Assembly (NCBI GenBank): GCA_027575765.1
Contig: JANBPT010000535.1
Coordinates: forward strand, 1-31,801
Direction: 5' to 3'
Source: Tieghemiomyces parasiticus
Taxonomy: Eukaryota > Kickxellomycota > Dimargaritomycetes > Dimargaritales > Dimargaritaceae
Length of the DNA stretch: 31,801 nucleotides
This document shows positions 9,871 to 21,500 of the stretch, piece by piece. Both the position numbers and the translations under genes were made by a program. The notes under the pieces were generated by a model. That model worked only from the letters and a program-made list of their open reading frames with translations, made no database searches and was not told the origin of the DNA. Each line of letters begins with the position of its first letter. The first letter of the stretch is position 1.

Positions 9871-12800
9871 TTTACCGGAAAACGACGCGAGATCAGAAAA
9901 GGGCAGCTGAATAGTAGGGGGGTGGAAAGGGGAGATTTCGTTAACGGGAGACCGGCAGCCGAAAAACGAAATAATTAAACCTGAGCAGTTCGCACGAGGG
10001 AGGAAGAAAGTGGGGGGAAGAGACCGAGTAGAAAACCAGTTTCGTTCGGGAAAAGAGTAGAGGAAGGACCGCGGACGTTAACGACGAGTGCACAGCAGAC
10101 GAGGCTAACGAATAATGGTGGGGCGGTTAGAGGAAAGGTGGTAGAAGTGGCTCAGGTGCGAACTGTAATGTAGGATAAGAAAAGAAAATGAACGGTTGAT
10201 GATGAGACGAGGTTAGGCGGCGGGCCCGGGGTATTTATAGGTTTAGGATGGCGGTGGCCAGGACCAACTGCGCTAGGTCCCTCCTAGCATATAGGCGTAT
10301 GGGCAACGAAGAGGTGGACGAGGAGAGAGGGCCATTCCCAGCTTATCCAGTAGCATTTCCGAGGTGGCCCGCCGCGGTTCGTCATGGTGGCACCTGCTGG
10401 ATGGCACCCAGCCACATGAGTGAGAGGATTGCTGCCAAGATAAACGGTATCCCTTTCTATTGTAAGAACTATTGGAACTATGATGGCGAGTGGTAGTGTA
10501 CAGTGGATGGGAAAATATGTGGTGGGCCATCTGTATTTGCGTTTTTCCGTTTACGGTATTGGTCCAGGCCCGAAGATGTGAGTGACGCCCAAAGAGGAAG
10601 GTGGAAAAATGCGTAACGAGGGTGGGGTATCTAGGTATCGAGGAGCATACATCCGTCCCTCAATCAGCTTTTCCAAACTAGGTACCACATGGGCTGGTTT
10701 TTAGTGCCCAGGCTCCGGTTGGCCGGCGACGGCGTGGCTGGGCGTACAAGCGGCGCCGTGAGAGGAGCAGGTTGTCAGCATACTCAGAATGCCCCCTCTT
10801 TTCGAGTGGCTTCTGGTAATAGATGGCGTAGATATCCCAGGCATGGGCGGGGTGGCATCGGGTGCGGTACAGAGCGGGGTGGAGAAAAGTGGGGCAGTAG
10901 CAGTAGATAGGGCAGTTGTGATGGCGCGCGGTTTGTAGGCGTCAAGGCCAGCGGAAAGAGTCGGCGGGGGAGGAGATTGCCCCCCCCCCGGTGGGAACGA
11001 CAGCCGGGCGGATCATCCACCACCACCTTCCGTCCCTTCAGACCTCACCCACCCAGCCGCTCTGGCGCATACACCTCCACCCCCGCAGCAGGGGTGGGGA
11101 AGGAAGGGGGAGGGGCGCGCGGCTGTTGGCCATCGAAGTACCAAGTTCTTCTCCACAACAGACCAGCGATGGCCGGCAGCATACGTTGTCCCCTGCCCGC
11201 CTCGGCCCGATACCTTTACCCGCATACAGTTGCCTCGCCGCTTTCAACCCTACTGCATCCTAAATGCTACACCAGAGTAAATGCTACGACGGAGAAAGGC
11301 TGCAGAGTGCCGAATTGCATGGCATGGGTCTCTAGTTACCTGGCGGGACCGCGGGCAAAGGCTGTTGTGACAGAGAGACTATCACACCAGAAGCCGGATG
11401 GATTCGGGCCGAATGGGGCCTCTAAACACGTCCTGATGTTCCCAGGTGTGCCACCTGTGTCTACTTGGCCATCGTCACAGAGGGTGCGCGGTCGCGGTGA
11501 CGTGAAAATCCGGTCTTTGTGCTTCAGACAGCTCGTCGGCAGCTACTTTTCCATGGTTTCCGGGTAGCTAAGCCGCTGGGATGAGGGGCCTCAAAGACCC
11601 CCACAATACTGCCGTCCGGCAAGTGCGCGGGATGGCATGGAGGGAATGCGGGGGGGACTTCCTAGGTAGACTAGCGCATACCCGGTAGCTCGAGTTGGTG
11701 TAGAGGAGATACCTATGTCATCTGGCTGATGGCGTATCTCCTTCTGCTGACCAGCTTGTTGTCCGCACTTTCCTCCACGACTGTTCTCACCAGTAGCTAG
11801 CTGTCCAATCGGCCGACGTAGGCCGTGGCAGGTGCATGCTGCCTGACCAGCCGGCCACATCCTTTCTCTTTCTGATTCCTGCATAACCAGCCGGAACGGC
11901 GGCTGTCGTCCTTTGGCGAAGCAAGTGGGCCTCTGGTCACGGCAACCACGACAGCTAATGAACAGCTCTAGGGAATTTCAGCCCGGGTACTCTCGATTGG
12001 CTGTTGACAGTCCCTATCTTCTACAGCCCGGTTCCACCCCTCCCGTGCGCGCTGTGTTACGTAACACCACCCTTGCCCACGAAAGTCCTACGTGCGAGAG
12101 AAACGGTCTAGTGGCCCACGCCAAAACTCGGGAACAGCTCTACCAACCAAGCTGCTGGTATCCAGTTAAAGGGTGGCGCACAGGACCGTACGGGGACCAT
12201 TCAGAATCTTGAGAAGGAGGGCGAAGCAAGGAAAGGTAGCATGGAGGTGTACAGGACCAACCCACCCCACTCTCCTGAACCTCGGCATTCCGGGCCGATG
12301 GCTCGTCCAATCATTGGTTAACTGGCAACCGTGTGGCGTCAAATGTGCTGTCTTGGGAATACGGGGCTGGCGCAAATTATTCGAAAAGATCAACCGATAC
12401 GAAGAGGGGGCCATTGTGACCGGTCGCATATTACATAGGGCGCAGCAGGCCTCGGGAGATGGCGCCGCCAGATTGGTCGGCTGCTTTCAAACGTGGCTAG
12501 CAGCATAGATAGCCATGCTGTGTCATTGCCTCTACTGCGTAAGGCCTGCTACTTATAAGATCAACGGCATAACTGTCCCCACCCCATCGCACATCTTTCA
12601 AACTACCCCACGGCTGGAATCACGAAAATGGCCTATGCCATAAAAAGGGGCTCCTTCTAACACGTTTCGGGGGGGGGCTTCACTAGTGGACCAGTAGTCT
12701 ATATGGCGCTGCTTCGATAGGTGTTGCGCTCGTTGGGTGCTGAGACTGGACATGGCGGACCATGCGCGTCGTAGAGACTACTGTAACGAACAGTTGACGC

Positions 12801-14987
12801 ACCAAGCTAACCTGTAGCTTATTTCACGTGGAGCCCCATGCCATGGCCGACAGCGCCACAGGAGCCCCACTGGCTAGAACGATACCCGGCGAGGGGAGAG
12901 CGTCGCTGGACAGCATATTAGGGGAGAATGGCTAGCCTCTGAAGTAAATGGTTGGCCAACCGTGCGGATCAAGAGGAGGGAGGGGGTATAAACTTCTCCT
13001 GCGGGGTGGACAGTGTTGAGCCCAGCACCTAGAACCCACTCTCTAGATTCAATATAGGCAAGATAGCACATCCATGGTGGCGGAAACCTTCCCTTAAGCT
13101 TACCGATTGACCATCCCACCAATCTAACCAACCACCTATCGTGAATAAATGGAAGATGTAAAGGCAACGGTAGGCCGAATGGGTGGACAGGGGGGGGGGG
13201 CACAAATATTTTGCACTTCAAGCAGTTTCCAACCTTCCGGTATGTTTGATGGCCGCCGCCATGTTGTTCCCACTAACCGGCCCAATCTGCCTATCCGACT
13301 CTCCTTGTGAATATGATGAAGTGAGCACGCTTAGACGAGAGAAAAGAAAAAGTGCCACGGAGGTTGGGCTACTGTTCACGCCGTGAGTCACAACCGCCGC
13401 CGCCGCTTCTATTAGCCCCAAGACCTAACGTACAGCCCATTAAGGCTCTGCGCCCTTGCCAAACCTCTAGTTGGGTCGAATTAAATGGTGTCTAACCCCG
13501 TGCATTCCTGCTGTATTCACCACCCACCCGTCGTTCAGAATGTAGAAAGAGCGAGTTCCACTAGGACAGGCAAGCAAGCCTGGATGAGTAAAAAGATTGA
13601 AGGCGCCAGGGGGAACGCTCGAGCGGAGGGTTTGCCGTAGGTTGCCAAATATCACTTCGAGTGGCCCGCGCTTCACTTCCAACCGATTAGTAGAGAGGGG
13701 GTAGCCAGAGACTAGCGGGTACTCTACTTACACTAGGGGAAATGTAGTGCAGCCTCTGCATGCACCAAACCATCCGGGTAAAAGTATATGAACATTGAAC
13801 TGTAGAGTGAGAAGAATTCTTATCAACACCGATCTGCAACCGCCGACGAGCAACCAAGCATACCCACCTTCACCCCTGTACAACGGGGACTTGGCATGTC
13901 CCCTGTTCCATCGGCTTGCGACGAGGTGTCCGTTGAGACGCGGAGACTGGCCACCCGACACCGCATCCCGCTTCAAACTGCCATTTTTAATCTGAAAGCT
14001 CCCCAAAAGCCGCTTTGCTCGTCTTCGGCTTTATGGTTGACTACTACACTCCATATTTTAAACCCTTCCCCTTGGTTTTTTGGGCTTCAGTGTCTGATTG
14101 GCTTTCCTGGCTGGGTCACACGCCGCCTGTTATACATTATTTACCTTACATGGTCATGAAGGGATGGGACACATTGGTGCTCTGGTGCAAATTAATTACA
14201 GTCAATCAGGCACCCGTAGTTGTGCAACCGAGTAGAGGGGAGGGGAATAGCTCACCTGGCACGGATACTTCTGTTTCCCATCCTGCCGTGGGGTTCTGAA
14301 TGAAAGTTAAGCCATAGTTACTGTCCAAGGCATCCGGTAAGAGCCTTGGTGCACAGCTTCTGTCGCATGGCCCCTGACTTCTCCCTGCTGTATAGTCTAT
14401 TGCAATCTTTGGTTTTGGCAGGAGGCGGTGGAAGTAGGTAACCATCAGCAGACCGAGTTGGTCTACGCTTGGAGAGTGGTTGGACCATTCGACCAGCCCT
14501 CCCACCCCACGCCGACATGGAGGGGGGGGTGGTTACTGTTTACCGGGGAGCATGCCTCTTTCACGGACTATAGTGGTACAGTACTAGCGCTGGATTGTCC
14601 ACCGTGTGTGTGAAGAATTCGTTTAAAACTGGCCAGGGTCATTAACTGGTGATGATGGCAATATTCACAATGATGAGGTGTGAACGGCTTTTCTTATACG
14701 GCACAATACAGGCTGAGTTTGATACCGGTATATGAATTTTGAGAATTCGATGACACTAGTATCGTAGGGCTACCCGGTACCTCGTCAGTTGACTTGGAAT
14801 AATATCTACCGTTTGCCTCGTCACTGACAGCGAAATGAGATGATGCGAGTCCATTCGAGGCAGGAATCGAGCGAGAGCGAGGGATAGAGAGCACACGGAG
14901 TACACAATGGCCGGCTCCCAGCGAGTTCAACGTTGTTTGATTGGCTGCCATAACAGTTTTCCCAGCGGCCATTCGCGGACCAGCATA
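9871..14987. other. Gene-poor region, no recognisable gene
   Basis: The first 370 bases are the chitinase upstream region. Beyond it, open frames of up to 196 codons (plus strand 10977-11567) show no domain, and frames overlap on both strands as expected in GC-rich noncoding DNA. Low-complexity marks include C10 at 10980-10989, G9 at 12669-12677, G11 at 13190-13200 and G8 at 14522-14529. No transposase or reverse transcriptase motif was seen. Confidence 0.55.
10232..10239 (-). promoter_or_regulatory. TATA box (TATAAATA) upstream of GH19 chitinase
   Basis: The minus strand reads CTATAAATACCCCGGGCCCG, about 365 bases upstream of the chitinase ATG. The TATA box is followed within ten bases by CCCGGGCC. 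The same order occurs upstream of the GH20 gene. The distance to the ATG implies a leader of about 330 bases, or a leader intron. Confidence 0.5.
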
Positions 14988-15016
14988 AGCGAACGTTCTC
15001 TACTCCAACGTTCGCT
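14988..15016. repeat. Perfect 10-bp stem, 9-base loop inverted repeat
   Basis: agcgaacgtt and its exact reverse complement aacgttcgct flank a 9-base loop (ctctactcc). There is no following T-run and no nearby assigned gene. It could be a binding site for a dimeric factor or an RNA hairpin; nothing here decides. Confidence 0.6.
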
Positions 15017-18000
15017 ATTGTCCCCACACCGTGGATCTCGCTTCCGGGGTTTGACGCTACAAGGCAGTTCTGATCCTCTTCCTTCACCTACTCCTCCTTT
15101 CCAATCCGCACTTCTCCCTTCGTTTGGGACGCTCGCGTTGACAAACGATCCTACTCCATCTAACCAGTCGGCTATCGAAAAGGCCTTGGCCATTGGATTA
15201 GGGGGAAATCCACCGGTATTATCTGACTGGCCCGCATGGACAAGGATGGGTCAATGATTGACAGGGCATCTGACATGCGTCACCCAACGAACGCTGGTCT
15301 TACGTCTTTTATTCAATTTCTGTTTTAACTCCGACACCTGCCACGCTTGTCGCCCAGTAGCACGTGTGTCGTCACCGATAAACGGCCAACGAGCCAAGGC
15401 TGGACAGAAGGAATGGCTACCATGGCGCGCGTGTGTTTTTAGACTTCGCCCATCAACCATGACGGTAAGGCTGGGCCGAAAGGAGGGAATTGCGGGCCGA
15501 GTGGCACAGTAATTAATTCTCCGGTATGGGAAGATGAATGCGGCCAGCGTTACAACATGGGCTAGATGCACTATGCCCGACTCTGCAGAAGCTGGCATAG
15601 CACATGGGCACATGAGGACAGTGAGGCTGGACCTGTGCTATTCGTCTGACTGGTTATATTTCCAACCTTGTCGCATTACGTTGACATTTTATCCCACTTT
15701 CATATCAAATTCACGTCTAACCACATTACGCCGGCGGCAGATGGCCGTGTCAAAGACTACCTAATTCATCTTCATAAGCCATTTCTGGGCTTATGATGCG
15801 TAGCAATCTACCTACTACTCTAGCCGCCCGTGTGGGCGTAATAGAAATAAAAAAAGGGAAGGGTGATGATACTCCCGGGCGGGGATGCCCTAAGCAGACT
15901 CTTCGGTAGTTACAGGCCCCACAGGCTGATTACAGCCCTCCACCGTAAGATCATTGGCATTGAAGCCCAAGTGGTATTGGAAGTAGGTGAGCAAAAGTAC
16001 TGCTGTGCACAAAAGAGAGGAAGTGGCAATCCTCTGGTATTCACCGTTGTGAGTGGGTAAAATGGGGCCGTAGACAGGTTGCGTAAGTCAGGGTCGATCT
16101 GCCCCCGGCTGACTGGCCTCTTCGAGAGTGATTGCCTCTTGAGGCGTCATTTACGTTTACTTTAGAGGCTGCTACGCCGCAATTGGTACGCCAAAGTGTC
16201 CTTGCTGCTTCATAGCCTGTTACACCGGCGCGGGCCTCATGGTCCCTTATATTCCACTTCCTGTCACGCCTGCAGTAGCTGAGAACTCCGCTTTAACGAT
16301 AGAGGTTACCATTGGCCACCAGTAAAAAAAAACTATTAATACTTAAAGATTCCCACACGAACACTCTACCCTCCACCACTTGGACTGTACCTTCCAAAGT
16401 TGAAACCACTTTGCACCCACGTTGAATTAGAGCAGAGCTGAAGCCTATTTACCAACAATTTCCCATCCACGGCTCCAAATGGTAACCCCACCCCCTGGCA
16501 CAGCCACCAATTCCATTGCCACTCCGATCACCACAGTCTTTCCTATACAGTATCTCACCACTCCCCCCCTGGACCAACACCTGGCCTCTGTTGCATTCGG
16601 CCAGTATTTTGTTTGGTTGATCCTTAACCTATACAGGGCGATGGAAACAGTGTATATTTCTGACAGTGCCCAGTAAGTCGATATTCGTTCGGTTTTGGAA
16701 GGCCATCGCCGTTGACCAAATCCGGAGAGCCTCCTCCCACCGCATACCTCGCAATGAGGGATGGGGTGGCTATTGGAGTCCGCTGGGACGGACTTTAGTA
16801 GAAGGCAGATATTCTTCTAACCTTCCCATGTCGAGTGTCACACACAAGGCACATTAAACTAACCCATCCTCCTCCATGGCCACGTGTCGGTGTTCATTGT
16901 GTATTCCGCCTGATACACACTTCGTGCGCTATAGTTTGTTGAAGAGTCTCCTAATGTTTAGAGGGTGATCGTTCCACATCGGAACCTACATCCTCCTATT
17001 CTTCCCCCTTCGGTACAATATAGAGCCTAATGTACAGCACAAAGTGGCCGGATTCATAGCTAAGCCCCCATATCCTGTCCCCCTCACATCTTTACCAATA
17101 CCGGTCGACAGCACTTATTTGTTCAGGCTCAATGGCCTCTCTCTATCTCTTTCTCGCCCCCTCTCATAAAGCCTCACGTAATCCAATGCCAATCTGGCCG
17201 CTACGGTTTTAGACTCTTGGTTGAGGTTACGAGTCGCCTGGCCATCGTCCTTTGATTCTGAGAGGTGGACTAGCAGACCTATCAGAGGTAATAAGACCGA
17301 GTGGGGAGGGAGGTGGAGGTGGGAGGGATTGATCAATGGAGGCTAGGGTTGCGGTATCACCTGGTCCTTAGTTATCAGACCGGGAAAGGGTTGCGTGTGT
17401 GTGTGTGTGTGTGTGGATGAGTGAGTGCATTTCTTTAAACTCGTATACAGTTCATTTCCCAAACCCGAAGCAAGTCTCTCATTGTATATAACGGCTCCAA
17501 TATTTGGAAAGTAGGGAGAGGAGGGGGAATGAGACAGGCCAACTTGCAGGGTTGACAGGAATTAGCGTTTCGCAAGAGCCATAGAAGTGTGCGACACTAC
17601 GCAAGATCCCTTACTCCTCTCTAACATCGTGACGTGGGTTCAGCGCCATTGTCACCTAAACAGCCTAGCCCCCCTGTCAAACAACTCCCTTCCTCATCTT
17701 TCCTCGCCACCGCCTCGACTTCCATCTTGACACATTGTCAGTGAGATACGATGCACTACAAGAAAAAATAAAGCCAGGGTAGCGGATTTGAGCACTTGTA
17801 TGGCTGGCGGTCGTTGTAGTGGAGGGGGAGGGGGCAATCCTAAGTCACACGCTCGTAATAATAATAGACCCCCAAAGACCAGGGGTTAGCCTCGCCGCCC
17901 GATTTTCAAACCCCCCTCCCCTCCCTGACGGTTCTCGGTCTGGGCCATTGGTGCATGTTCTTTGACACAACGCATCCCCAGGCTCTCTGCTTTGTGGATC

Positions 18001-18322
18001 ATAGACCTCCTATAAGCGCATACCATGACATGGGAGTCCTTGAGCAACAAAAAAATTATATATGACGGTCGGAGTTGGGAGCCTGTCTCCGCCCGGTCTC
18101 TATGTTTTATAAAGATAAATTAAGGTCGCAGGCATGTACGCCCACTTTTATTGAGTATTCGGCTGGATAATATATTTGATCGGGAGACTTTTAGAGCGAC
18201 CTGACAAGGTGTCCGATAAGAGCAGGTGAGGGGAGGGGGAGGGCGGGGGTGGACCACCGTGGGTGAAGGCAAGTGTCACGCAGATCAATGCCAGTGGAAG
18301 GCGGAGCCAGTAAGTAAGTTCA
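15017..18322. other. Gene-poor region, no recognisable gene
   Basis: About 3.3 kb with open frames shorter than 125 codons and no recognisable motif. It includes a GT microsatellite at 17395-17415 and purine-rich stretches near 17500-17540 and 18220-18250. No tRNA-like T-arm or anticodon arm could be put together. Confidence 0.55.
17395..17415. repeat. (GT)10 microsatellite
   Basis: Ten uninterrupted GT units followed by a G. Simple-sequence repeat in noncoding DNA. Confidence 0.9.
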
Positions 18323-18328
18323 TTTATT
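18323..18328 (-). terminator. Poly(A) signal AATAAA of the Rictor gene
   Basis: The minus strand reads AATAAA here, about 195 bases downstream of the Rictor stop codon. It is a canonical hexamer in a plausible place. Confidence 0.45.
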
Positions 18329-18418
18329 AAAATCGGAGAGGAGGGAACAAATACGGCAGGTACACAAATAGAGCACGATTACATGTGCACTAAAACGCCC
18401 ACTAGGAAGCTCTGTCAC

Positions 18419-18466
18419 TCACACACATACACACACTCTCTCTATCTATCTATCTCTCACTCTCCC
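18419..18466. repeat. Compound CA / CT / CTAT microsatellite
   Basis: A run of CA units passes into CT and then three to four TATC units. It lies within the likely 3' untranslated region of the Rictor gene, about 60-105 bases past the stop. Confidence 0.85.
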
Positions 18467-18524
18467 CCCACCCCCTCCTTGCCTCCGATTACACGCCTTT
18501 CCCGGTTCCCCACTATACTTTTTT

Positions 18525-21500
18525 TTACAGCTCCTTAGCGGGTTGTTTCAAGGGCAGCGACGCCAACGGTGACACAGGAGAGGAAGTGGAGCCTGGGGGT
18601 TCCGACAAATCACCCCCAACCCCACCCGCACTCCCCCCGATCCTCAAGTTAGCCATCGACTGTGTCGCGAAGGGTGTGGAGGTAGCCGTCGTCGTAGTCT
18701 CCGTCGGGTAACTGGACAGGAGGGTTTCCGCCAAGGCGTCGAGCGCCGCGGCGTCTTCGGGGAGGTGAAAATCCGTCAGGTGCACGGCGGCCCGCGTTCG
18801 CGAGGTGGTACTGAGTTGCTGGGAATGGATCCGGTGCATCCGGGTCATGGTGGGGCCCGTCGTCATCGTAACGTTCGCTGGGGTACCGGTACCGATGGTC
18901 CCCGAGGCCGCCATGTTGCGCGGGGCCGACGTGGCCAGTACGGACCCCGCCGATTCGTCGGTCCCGGCCCGTTGGCGGTTAAACCGCGCGGAAGGTAAGG
19001 TGGTGGGTACCGAGTCCACGCGAGGCCGGGAGGTCGGGTGTGGCGGAAGGGTAAAGGGGCTTGATCGGGTGGTAGTGGTGGCCAAAGTGGCCACCGCGGG
19101 GGCCAAGCCGTCTGATGATGGTGAAGGTTCCCTGGCCAGTGAGAATGTAGACGTCCCGGACCCGAAAGGTAGGTGGGTTGTTGGTGGTAACCTTTTGGGA
19201 CTGTTAGGCAGCGCCGCTCCTGTCGAGGGATGGACGACGGCCAGTGGTGAGGTCGGGGTAGTCGGGGTCCGTTCGGCCGAGGGCCGCCGACGTGGGCTCC
19301 TTGGGGGGATGGCCAGGACCGTCATGGACGGCGACGACGATGATGATGGTTCCGGATGTGAGTGAGGGTGCCGATGGTGGGGTTGAGAAACGTGGTGGCT
19401 CGAGCCTGAAGGCGGGAGCGGCGGGGTGATGGCTGACCGACGCGGGATCTCAGCGGCCGTGGCGCGTTCAGTTAGGGATGGCTTCGGACCGGACGGGGGC
19501 ATGTTGGATGCGCTCGAGGACCGTGGGCGAGAAGATGAGGCGGGCGGGACGTGATAGCGAAGGAGGGAGTGCCGGCGCATCGAGTTGGCTTTAGCGGGTC
19601 CCAAATTGGCGTTGGTGAAGCTACTACTACCACTACTACTGTTACTGCTACCTGGATGCGCTCCCATGGAGGATAGGTGGGCTGCACTGTTACTCGGCGG
19701 CAACTGGTGAGGGGCTGCCGGGTAGGTGGGCGTCACCATTGTGGTCGGTGTCACAGGTTTAGGCGGAGGAATGGGCAGGTGTGCCATTTGTAGCTGGAGG
19801 GGCGGCGGCGGTGGGGCCCGCGGGATTGGTGCGACCATTGTTAGTGGTACCGTGGACGTCATACCGGCGGATAGTTCAGTAGTGGCAGGCCGCGCCAGCA
19901 GGGGCGGCGGATCAGTAGAAGGCATTGGCCCGACCGAAGCTAGTGGCGGTGGGAGCAGCCGGGGAGACTTGGACCGTGGCTTTCGGAGCTGCAGGGTCAT
20001 TCGGCCGGGCGGGGTGGGTGCAGTACGGAACGTAGGGATGTGGGCGGCCAGGTCGAGGGAGAAGAGGTCGATGATAAACCGGCGGGCGTTGAAGCGGAAG
20101 TGCAAGTGGCCGATGAAATCTAGGACTCGGCGACAAAATTTCATTGAGCGGAAGAGGTCTATGTGGTGGGTGCGGGCACTGATGAGCGCCTTGCACGCTG
20201 CATTCTGCAGGACGTTGGTGCACAAACCGCCAATAGACCGGATCACCTCGGTTTCGAGGGCAGAGATCAGGGGGTCGTCGCGCGCCGGGGACTTGACGAT
20301 CTCCAAGGTGGACACCGTCGTGTCTTTGACCTCGGGCTGATCCGGCCGGCCACTGGCCTCCGCTTCAGAATCACGCTCCTTCGGTAGCTCCTCACCGTGC
20401 CCAGAGGGTACTGGTAGGTCCCCGTCGGCTTCACCATCCGTCGCAGTAGTCGGTCGTTCCGGGGGGCTACTGACCGAACCCATACGCTCCGTGCCGGATT
20501 TGGCCTCGAACTCCGTCTCCGCGGTGGCGCTGGGCGGCGGTTCCCGCCAGTCGGTCAGGGTCAATGCGGCGACGATATCCGGTGGCACAAAGTAGGATCT
20601 ATCCGAGTGACCGCGGGGACTAGAGGTAGGTAACCAGCCTGCCTCCGTCAGGGTCTGACGCGCCGCCGGGGCCACCGCCATCATGGCCAAGACATAGAGA
20701 CAGGTCCCACGGAGGTTACAAATGGCCGTGGTGGCTAACAAGTCGACCGTAGCCTGGACGGCCCCGCGTTCGTTGACGAGGACCGCACCTTCGTCACTTA
20801 GGCACACGTTACCCAGGGCCCACAGGGCGGCTTTCAGCGTGAGCAAGGTGGCCGCCGGGACGGGTTGGGCATCAGCGGGGGTAGCAAACCCCGTGACCGT
20901 GGCAACCAGCTGGTCTAGCAGACCGCATTCCACAAGGATGGTACGGCCGGATTCGGTGCATGCCAGCTGGCCCAGAAGGTGCGGAGCGGTGTGGAAGGAC
21001 CGCACAACCGCGGCCGCGGGGTCAATTTCACTGTCGGTGGCGGGTAGCGACGTCGAAAAGTGTTTCTGGTTGTGGGACACGTCGTAGGCGAAATCCGTCT
21101 CGGCCAGACCCAGGTGCTCTCCAGCGGCATACTCGGCCAGATCCGTCTCCAACTGGGTTACGTAGTCTTCATTACCACGGGTTGTCCAATGTTCAATCAA
21201 CTGGTCGACGAGGTCCCCGGGGCCCAGGTCGGTACGTAGCAGAGTGCTCAAATACTGCAGACCTTCCACGGTGCCCACCATGAGCAGCTTGAGACTATCC
21301 CAGGCCTCGGCGAAATGTTCAAAGTTGGGCCGGGCCTCTACCACGCTCGCGAGGTTCCGCGGGTCCTGACATGCCCGTAATAAAAGGGACAGCGCCAGTC
21401 GTTGTACTTCCGGAGCAGGATCGTAGAGCTGGAAGAGCAGCAGCTGAATGCCCCATGTGCTAAAGTCCGGGACGCTGGGGGCCAACACCTGGCCCAAAAA

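Noticed and set aside
10977..11567. 196-codon plus-strand open frame, the longest outside recognised genes
   Set aside because: It begins at a non-ATG codon beside a C10 tract, overlaps open frames on the other strand, and shows no domain or codon bias like the true genes.
12166..12508. Overlapping open frames of 87 and 111 codons on opposite strands
   Set aside because: Neither has a recognisable motif, and overlap on both strands is typical of noncoding DNA here.
19726..20340. 204-codon plus-strand open frame opposite the last Rictor exon
   Set aside because: Antisense shadow of GC-rich coding DNA; the product has no recognisable motif.
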